This document shows, piece after piece, positions 57,475 through 64,000 of a DNA stretch of 64,000 nt. Both the position numbers and the translations under genes were made by a program. How positions within the stretch are numbered: the stretch's first letter is position 1; the number at the start of each line of letters is the position of its first letter. The notes under the pieces are model-generated. The model worked only from the letters and a program-made list of their open reading frames with translations, searched no databases and was not told the origin of the DNA. Origin of the DNA: Schistosoma haematobium (lineage: Eukaryota; Platyhelminthes; Trematoda; Strigeidida; Schistosomatidae); assembly GCF_000699445.3 (NCBI RefSeq), contig NC_067200.1, forward strand, positions 11,555,256-11,619,255. Direction: 5' to 3'.

Positions 57475-57720
57475 TCAGGACATCAATCAATTAGTCTATT
57501 ATTGGTATATGTGCATATTTTCTCGATATTGCCTGAAGTTACAAGCATTATAAGGACAGATGAATAGTGGCTAGCAGTTGAATCCAGGAGACGCGTTTCA
57601 TCCTATATGGAACTCGTTAGCTGGATATGCTTGCATCCACCATGGAATACTTGGAAGCACTGTAAGGCCGTTTCGTCTTAGCATGGGACTCCTCAACAGT
57701 TTCAATTTGAAAAAAATACT
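57475..57720 (-). repeat. Chimera of Sm-alpha and family A/B, minus strand
   Basis: 57475-57635 is Sm-alpha (CTAGCAGTTGAATCCAGGAGACGCGTTTCATCC ... GTTAGCTGGATATGC). At GCATCCACCATGGAA it passes into a family B arm with a second minus-strand ribozyme (GTTTCGTCTTAGCATGGGACTCCTCAACAG). Two ribozyme relics of different families lie in tandem. Confidence 0.7.
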
Positions 57721-57784
57721 ATATCATTTATCTCTTATTCATGAATTGAACTGTTCCAAAATCGATTGAAGACAAGATTTAGAG

Positions 57785-58460
57785 AGATCGAGATCGAGGG
57801 AGAGAGAGATTATGTGTGTGTAAGTGTGAAAGACACACACACACACAGAGAGCGAGAAACTCAGAAATTTGAATACACCTATCAATAATAAATCTTTACA
57901 ATTCTATTTACCACTTAATGTATTCTTAAAGATAATAATGATCTATTTACAATACATATAATTGATTATCTTCTTTTTCTTGTTGAATAGAAAAACCAAA
58001 GATCTTTCCATGTATAAAACGACACTTAACAACAGAAAACAACAAACAAACAATTGTAGAATGAAATCAGCAAAATATTTGAATTCATTCATTCATTGAA
58101 TGGAATAATAAATAAATTGTGATTATTTATTTACACCTACATTAGTATAAAAAAAATAGAAAAAAATTTATTTGAGAAAAGTGGGGTTTATCTTCTTCTT
58201 CTTCTTCTTCTTCTTCTTCTTCTTGTTCACTTCTCATTTTAAAAGTGTAATATTTCGATGTATTTTTTCTCCAATATTCATGAAGTAAAACAAGCGATGA
58301 AGTATCCACACATGAACAAATACTTTTTGGTATATGTTTATGTGTATGTGTGTGTTTGCGTACGTACGTACGTACGTACGTGTGTGTGTGTGTGTGTGTG
58401 TGAAAAAGTCAATCATTCCAATGTAAATAATGGATGGAAATTTTGTGTTTTATTTGTTCA
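57785..58460. repeat. Cluster of simple repeats
   Basis: (GA)n and (AC)n near 57800-57855, (CTT)n at 58191-58224, and a compound (TACG)n(TG)n tract at 58340-58402. Frames across 58234-58497 are translated TG/AC repeats. Confidence 0.85.
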
Positions 58461-58784
58461 CAAGTGGAATGTATTTGGTATTATAGAAAGTAAGTAAAAC
58501 CGATAGATAGTTTTCCGAGTGGATTATGTAACTTATTCAAAATTTTACAGTTGTGTTATTCTTGACTTGTTGTCGATTTGTTTCATCAGTAAATGTATGT
58601 GAATTGTATGTTTTTTTTAATGAGTTATTGACTGACATTTTCTTTTCATGGTTTTCTTGTACACTACTATTCACACTACCTCCCTCCCTCATCAGGACAG
58701 AAGATACCTTCAGGTTAGATGAAAATTTAACAGACGCTGAATGTTACAATTGTTGATGATAATATTTGTTATAAGTCGCCTAGG

Positions 58785-59020
58785 AAATTCACATGGTATT
58801 GTTTGCTTGTATCTTCTCATTGTTGTTTTAGGGCTGCAATTGATCAGTCTCTTGTCGGCATATGTGCATCTTGTGCGGACTGCCTCGATATTGCCTTTAG
58901 TCACAAGAATGAACATCAACTCTAGGATACTGAGGTAGATACCTGTCTCTACCTGATCATCGTAAAAATGCCCATTGAATATAGTTTATCTGCATTGATG
59001 CAGAGAATATGAATGTCAAT
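58785..59020 (+). repeat. Sm-alpha 5' fragment followed by block shared with 53574-53660
   Basis: 58800-58925 matches the Sm-alpha 5' arm (GCAATTGATCAGTCTCTTG, GCCTCGATATTGCC). It stops at GAACATCAACTCTAGGATACTGAGGTAGATACC, where it joins the shared block. Confidence 0.7.
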
Positions 59021-59024
59021 CCAA

Positions 59025-59245
59025 TTTCGTGGATTGGTTGATGTTAGACACCAACATCACTGGGTGCCGGCTCAGTGGTCCAGTAGGTTAAACGTTCGCG
59101 CACAAGAGCGGGTTCGAATTCTGCGAGGGGGATCATGGATGGGCGTGGCTGAGGAGTCCCCTCAATAAGACGAAACGGCCGTCCAGTGCTTCCAGGTTTC
59201 CGACGGTGGTCTAACATCAATCGGTTCGTGATCTCAATCAAAAAA
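59025..59245 (+). repeat. Family A repeat with conserved ribozyme core boxes
   Basis: TRNA-like part is very clear (GGCTCAGTGGTCCAGTAGG as A box, GGTTCGAATTC as B box). The hammerhead has CTGAGGA (59149-59155), GAAAC (59172-59176) and GTC (59181-59183). Stem II keeps only three pairs and stem I is weak, so the core is conserved but folding is doubtful. Confidence 0.8.
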
Positions 59246-59767
59246 CTTCCAATTGTTAATTTAAAAGTGATATAGTACACTTATAACTTTAGTTCTTTTT
59301 TCTGTTTCGTAATGTTTTTTTCTTTTTTTTTACTTAAAACAATAGAACTTATTTTACTTTTTCTTTTCTTTCAATTTACTTTTGTTGTCTTCTCTATATT
59401 GTTTTTTCTCACAATATTTGTCAATAATGATTTTCAAATCAAACATGTTTACTCTATGCAGATAGGCAGATATTTCAAATATACAGATTAAAGCAAATTC
59501 ATAGACAATTTCATAAACTTATTTATTATGATTATTGACGGTTTTGACAGACTTATTTATTTAATTTAAATGAAACAGAACATTAATTAATTTCTTGAAG
59601 TTTCTTGTTTTGATTTTTGTTTGTTTTTCTTTTTGGTTTTTTCTGTTGTTTTTTTTTTATTGTTAAATGTGTACAATCAATCTATTATCCGGCCGATACT
59701 ACTAATTAGATCACTTTGAAGTAATATGAAAATTGCGATGATGATAATAATAATAATAGTAATGTGT
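59246..59767. other. T-rich stretch
   Basis: Pyrimidine-rich plus strand around 59290-59400 and 59600-59660; no gene recognised. Confidence 0.5.
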
Positions 59768-59940
59768 AAAACGAAACGTTCATCCTGGATTCCACTGCTA
59801 GCCACAATCCACCTTTGCTTATGAATTAAGGCAATATCGAAGCAATACGCACATGATCTATATATGCCAATAACAGACTGATCAGTCGAAGTGTTAAACG
59901 TCAATGGAAAGATTTAGGTAAACAATACCAAGTGAACTTA
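59768..59940 (+). repeat. Sm-alpha 3' half with inverse-arm tail
   Basis: GAAACGTTCATCCTGGATTCCACTGCTAGCCAC, then the reverse complement of the family's 5' arm (ATTAAGGCAATATCGAAGC ... AAACAATACCAAGTGAACTT). Shows that Sm-alpha can end in an inverted copy of its start. Confidence 0.78.
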
Positions 59941-59974
59941 AATGTGTATTATTTTTATTATCATTGTAGTGAAT

Positions 59975-60265
59975 GAGAGCTCACTGGGAAAAGACCAATT
60001 TATTGTTTAATGAATAATCATAAGGTGGTTTAGTAAAATGTGAAAATTATACATCAAATACATCATCTTCTATGAATTGTCCCTTACAAGTTTGATTGCT
60101 CCTTCATTCTCATTATTATATTGAATGATTGTTTTCAGCTCCGTTTTTCCTTCAGCTCATTTCAATCTTCTTGATCTTCTGCTTGCAAACATTTTACATC
60201 CGACTGATGTTACATACTACTTATATCTGCAAACATAAGTAGCATACACCACATTATTATTGTAT
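59975..60265 (+). repeat. Repeat family F, copy
   Basis: ACCAATTTATTGTTTAATG at the left, CATACTACTTATATCTGC and AGTAGCATACACCACATT at the right. The fullest copy in the window. Confidence 0.6.
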
Positions 60266-60271
60266 AGATAT

Positions 60272-61005
60272 TATCAGAAAGGGGGTTTTGTGGAGATTAT
60301 AATAATTCATGAATCTATTAAAACTAGACCACCATGAAAAACTTATGAGCGCACGAGACTGAAGGTTGTGGTTTCAAATCCCGCCAGCGGGATCGTGGAT
60401 GCGTACCACTGAGGAGGCCCTTGAATACCCTGGTACGGCCGAGAGTGTGGAGAGTCCACTCTCCCTCTCGAAATGCTCTCACATGGCCACGCGTACATAG
60501 CCTCTGCCAGGGAAGTCCTACTCACTGCCTTCTCACACCAGGGGTGTTGTTTACGAAAGTGAGAGGACAAAAAGCGAATTTCCGGCGCTTTAACCGGATC
60601 CCAAATTAAATCAATGGTGCACATGGGCTCCAGTATCCTGAGGGAACAAATGGGATATGAACCAATTTTTGGTCACCGGCTACCATGGAACTGCATCTTT
60701 TTACGATGCTCCACTGCCTTGTGGATCAGACCTTCAGGTCGAAGGCTCGGGGAGTGGCCCCCTAAATAAAACCACCCGTTTCGGTTTGGGAACCCGGGCA
60801 GTATTACAGCCCTCACACAAGTCAAATGAGATTTGTGTGGCGCATATGTATTTGGTGTCTCTTTGTACAAATATCTATGTGTTGAAATAAATAAACTGCT
60901 GAAGAGTCTCATACTAAGACGAAACAACCATCCAATGCTTCCAAGTTTTTCATAGTAGTCTAACTTTAATCAACTTATAAATTCAACTATTAAAATATAA
61001 ATATT
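60272..61005 (+). repeat. Family B copy split by an R480 insertion
   Basis: Left part 60272-60416: inverted arm, then plus-strand tRNA-like part (TGGTTTCAAATCCCGCC) and CACTGAGGAG. Right part 60895-61005: ACTGCTGAAGAGTCTCATACTAAGACGAAAC, ATCC and the 3' arm. The repeated ACTG..GARGAG at both joints is the likely target duplication. Confidence 0.8.
60417..60894 (+). mobile_element. R480 retroposon, copy 5, inside a ribozyme
   Basis: Same 480-bp block, ending GTTGAAATAAATAAA. Inserted between the CTGAGGA core and the rest of a family B hammerhead, so it is younger than that copy. Confidence 0.8.
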
Positions 61006-61268
61006 AAGATAAATAAAGCATATATTTGTTGTAGACGAAAGCAAATCAGCATCACAGAAAGACACACACACACATAGAGAGAGAGAGAGAAAGAGTACCT
61101 ACAATATGATATATAAAAACAAGTATGAATGAAGATATTTTTCTGTGTTTCTTCCCTTAAAATATCACATATGAAATCATTTTCAATATTTATATCATCA
61201 CAAAAATGATTGTCAACAATGTTTGTCGTAGTAATGACAACAACAACATGAATAAAGATACTAGAGAC

Positions 61269-61326
<58 letters not shown>
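61269..61326. repeat. (AAT)n microsatellite
   Basis: About 19 perfect AAT units. Confidence 0.95.
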
Positions 61327-61569
61327 GATAATACTTATTTGTTTTTATTGAAAGTGCAGGGCGTTGTTATAACTTCTATGTTAATAGGAGTTTTATCAAT
61401 CGGCACTTTGAATTCAATTTAATTAAATTATTTGTCATATATAGAAAACAAATTATTCTAGACTCATTTCTATATTAGTTAACTAATTATTAGCTGACCA
61501 AAGAAAGAAAGAAAGATATAAGATTGTGTATTATTGTTCCATGGAAATGTAGTTTTGGAGTATAAAAAG

Positions 61570-61935
61570 TTTTATTAATAATTAAATTCATGAGTCAATG
61601 AAAACTTGGAAGTACTGGAAGGCTATTTTGTCCTAGTATAGAACTTCTTGATCATTCAATGCTTTTAGGTTTTTAATGGTGATCTGGATTATATTGAGAT
61701 GATGGAGAAGATTTCTAGCTCAGGTAGATGATTTTTATGGAGTTTTATTCTCTGAGCTAGATAGTTTGATCGTGGATAGACAGATAGACTTCGATCTGGA
61801 GTTTGTACTGATGATATCGTTCAGAAAAACGATGAAAGCTCCACGATTAAACGATCCAGCTCAGAGAATAAAACTCCATCAAAAGGATTACATTGACTCA
61901 TAAATTCAATTATTAAAATTACTACAATCTTCACA
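61570..61935. repeat. Family B foldback plus an inverted block
   Basis: 61575-61685 has a minus arm with GGCTATTTTGTCCTAG and a plus arm with CATTCAATGCTTTTAGG. 61690-61760 (AGCTCAGGTAGATGATTTTTATGGAGTTTTATTCTCTGAGCT) and 61840-61885 are inverted copies, shared with 46190-46280. Confidence 0.65.
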
Positions 61936-61949
61936 AACCCCTGGTCTAA

Positions 61950-62086
61950 TAAAGTTTTCTTCTGTATTGTCGGTGATTTAACTTTAGATTTTGTAATAGA
62001 CAGATATTTTGTTAGGAATGTCGTAGAATTTTTATTTTTAGTCAGTAGATTATGAAAGTATTTTAGCAGATCTTCGAACGTATCAT
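61950..62086 (-). CDS. Candidate exon, unknown protein
   Basis: Minus strand: a good acceptor (CCAAATTTCTTTACTCAG) opens a frame reading DTFEDLLKYFHNLLTKNKNS, then TFLTKYLSITKSK and SPTIQKKTLLD, which looks like helical coding sequence rather than repeat. No clear donor: GTTAAA after ITKSK is weak, and beyond 61945 the frame runs into a family B arm. It could belong to the gene of the 50863-51047 exon, same strand, 11 kb away; not proven. Confidence 0.3.
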
Positions 62087-62159
62087 CTGAGTAAAGAAAT
62101 TTGGCTGTGTGCATCAGAAATTAATGTAAATTTTGCTTATACGGTTGTGAACTGAAACT

Positions 62160-62358
62160 CAATGTACGAAAGACCAATTCATTGTTTATTATGAGGTTAA
62201 AGAGTGCTTACACAAAATATGAAAACTATATATTAAATACATCTTTTATCAGTCGGTCTTTACATGTTTCATGGTTCTTCCAATTCTGTTGTTATTACAA
62301 TTACTTTCGGTTTCATTTAACTGAATCTGTGAACACAAGTAGAATATACACCACAATA
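62160..62358 (+). repeat. Repeat family F, copy
   Basis: GACCAATTCATTGTTTATTATGAGG, AAAACTATATATTAAATACATC, TTACAATTACTTTCGGTTTC, AGTAGAATATACACCACA. Confidence 0.58.
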
Positions 62359-62579
62359 CTTTAGTGGAACAAAGCTGAAAAGAATGTTCGTTGGCATGGT
62401 ACAGTCGCATTACGATAAACATTTCTGTTTATTATCCCTACGTTGATAAAGCATCTAGAAAGAGGATAGAATCACAATCTTCTCCCTTTTTTGAAAGTAA
62501 GTGTTGGGTGAATTTTATCAAATGTTTCTAATCAGTTCAGCTATTCAGTTTTGCTTCTTCAGAACTATAAAGATGCCAT

Positions 62580-63060
62580 CCATGTGGCGACATTAAGATT
62601 CTAACCTGTTTATCACATTTCTCAAAAGACCTTGTTTTAATTTCTAAGTCTTAATTTCATCCATAAATTCTAAACTATCTTTTACACCATGTTGTATGGT
62701 TTCTCCGTTCATTGACTTTAGAAGTTCTGACATATTTTTTTGTTTTTCCATGGTGTAATGCATTTGCAATATCTGGGACTAGCGAATATGATAAACCAGC
62801 TTCGTATACTTCTGGCAGGTCATAAAACCTTTACGTCACCGTACCAATGAGGCTTGAGTGTTGCATCTAAGTCTTGGAAAATGAAATATGTTTGTTCCCA
62901 GTTATTCGACAATTGTATTACAAAATCTGTGAAGATTACTTCTGAACCGCTGTCGGGTTTGGAGACTTCTAGACTTTCAGTTTTCTTCACTTTAAGTGAA
63001 GATTTGTTGCGTCTTATGGTCAGAATTTTCTCTTTTCCGTACTTACAGTTGGTTTGTTTA
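62580..63060 (-). pseudogene. Probable Penelope-like RT relic
   Basis: Minus-strand broken frames read VIFTDFVIQLSNNWEQTYFI, LPEVYEAGLSYSLVPDIANAL, then KSMNGETIQHGVKDSLEFMD. The P-x-x-Y-x-x-G-L ... P ... ANAL order and the following VKDSLEFMDEI resemble Penelope-like RT around its first motifs. Several frameshifts; catalytic motifs not found. Confidence 0.4.
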
Positions 63061-63504
63061 TGGTAGCAATACGCTAGAATGAGTTTAAGCCTTACTACAT
63101 TCTTGTCAGTCTAATGTACTAGACCTCTCGTTTTTGTGTGGAGGTTTTCCTATAGAACTTGTATATCTCTCTTGTTAACCTAACTACGACCAGAATATTA
63201 TCCTCTCAAATCAAGATGAATGCTAGACGAGTCGCGAATATATGGACAGAAATTTGGTAGGAATCTAGTTTCTGAGGTCTGGTTTTTTAACTTTGAATCA
63301 ATTGAAAATACTTTATTTCCTTATGATTATTGCAAGAGGGTAAAATTTACGTCATTAAAAGTTTTACTGAATCCACTTTGATGACGTAATATCAATAACG
63401 GGAAAATATTAAAACTTAGGCTTCATAATTCATATCAATTGAATAAGCTAATGTTTAAAGGGACACAGTGGGTCGATGGATAGCACATTAATTATTTGAA
63501 ACGA
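63061..63504. other. No recognised feature
   Basis: AT-rich sequence between the relic and the Sm-alpha dimer. Confidence 0.45.
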
Positions 63505-63890
63505 AAAGTAGTGATATTCACTTGGTGTTGTTTACGTGTATATTCCTATTGTTATTTAGGACTGTAATTGATCAGTTTCTTGTTGGTATTTGTGGACACT
63601 GTGCGTATCGTGTCTATATTGCCTAGAGTCACAATCTTTATAAGCAAAGATGGATAGTGGCTAGCAGCGGAACTCAGAGTGAACATCAACTCTGAGGTGG
63701 AGGCATATCCAGCCGATGAGTCCCAAATAGGACAAAACGTGCATCCTGGATTCCACTACTAGCCACTATCCATTTTTGCTTGAAAACTAGTGAGTTCGAA
63801 TCTCATTGTGAACATCAATACACTGATAGGTCCTGAATAGGACAGAATACCCATCCTAGTTTACACTGTTAGTTACTATTCAATTCTAAT
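63505..63890 (+). repeat. Sm-alpha head-to-tail pair, degenerate ribozymes
   Basis: The first unit has the 5' arm (63510-63650) and a ribozyme with CCGATGA and GGACAAAAC, so U4 and G12 are changed. The second, partial unit (63790-63890) has GAGTTCGAATCTC, CACTGATAGGTCC / AGGACAGAATACCCATCC. Both look inactive, but the tandem order is clear. Confidence 0.75.
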
Positions 63891-64000
63891 ATGAAACACA
63901 ATATTGAATAAAACTAGAATGACTATTAAGTACGAGAACAATTCTTGGAAAATAATTTATATTTTAACTGGTATTAAACAATTTCTAATATGATGACTTC

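Overview
This is 64 kb of AT-rich, intron-containing animal DNA, best explained as nuclear DNA of a blood fluke (Schistosoma). The evidence is: tRNA-derived Sm-alpha type repeats carrying hammerhead ribozymes; RTE, CR1 and Penelope-like retroelements of the kind found in schistosomes; 34-35 nt micro-introns near the 5' ends of genes followed by multi-kilobase introns; and very frequent (AT)n, (ATA)n and (GAT)n tracts. The species cannot be fixed from the window.

Only two host genes can be rebuilt exon by exon, and both keep a clean frame across every junction. On the minus strand (25128 down to 17021) lies a four-exon Rho GDP-dissociation inhibitor of 200 aa. On the plus strand (34312-42132) lies a six-exon THO complex subunit 3 (THOC3/TEX1, WD40 protein) of 322 aa. 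They are divergently transcribed, with 9.2 kb between their start codons. RhoGDI holds Rho-family GTPases in the cytosol; THOC3 belongs to the nuclear THO/TREX mRNA export machinery. Nothing suggests that they act together. A single, well-bounded orphan exon with a Cys/His zinc-finger-like pattern lies at 50863-51047 (minus), and a weaker candidate exon at about 61950-62086 (minus).

The rest is mostly mobile DNA. Region by region: 1-1316 is a nearly pure (GAT)n array. 1.3-16 kb holds hammerhead-type repeats, a Penelope-like relic (3.2-3.9 kb), a 69-bp-arm palindrome (10.0-10.2 kb), a solo LTR with a 5-bp target duplication (11.6-12.0 kb) and an RTE insertion with a 13-bp duplication (12.4-13.2 kb). 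17-25 kb is RhoGDI; its second intron contains an RTE copy nested in an older RTE copy. 25.5-30.6 kb is an RTE relic split by a 3-kb CR1 element. 34-42 kb is THOC3, whose introns carry RTE fragments and two copies of an unclassified 480-bp retroposon. 42-64 kb is poor in genes and rich in ribozyme repeats, foldbacks and microsatellites.

The most interesting signal is the hammerhead population. One Sm-alpha copy (55004-55063) has every element of a working ribozyme. A second, more abundant repeat class with a different sequence has the same compact hammerhead geometry. It occurs as head-to-tail junctions, as foldbacks with a ribozyme in one or both arms, and as chimeras with Sm-alpha joined inside the ribozyme. 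This fits mobilisation through self-cleaved, possibly circular, RNA.
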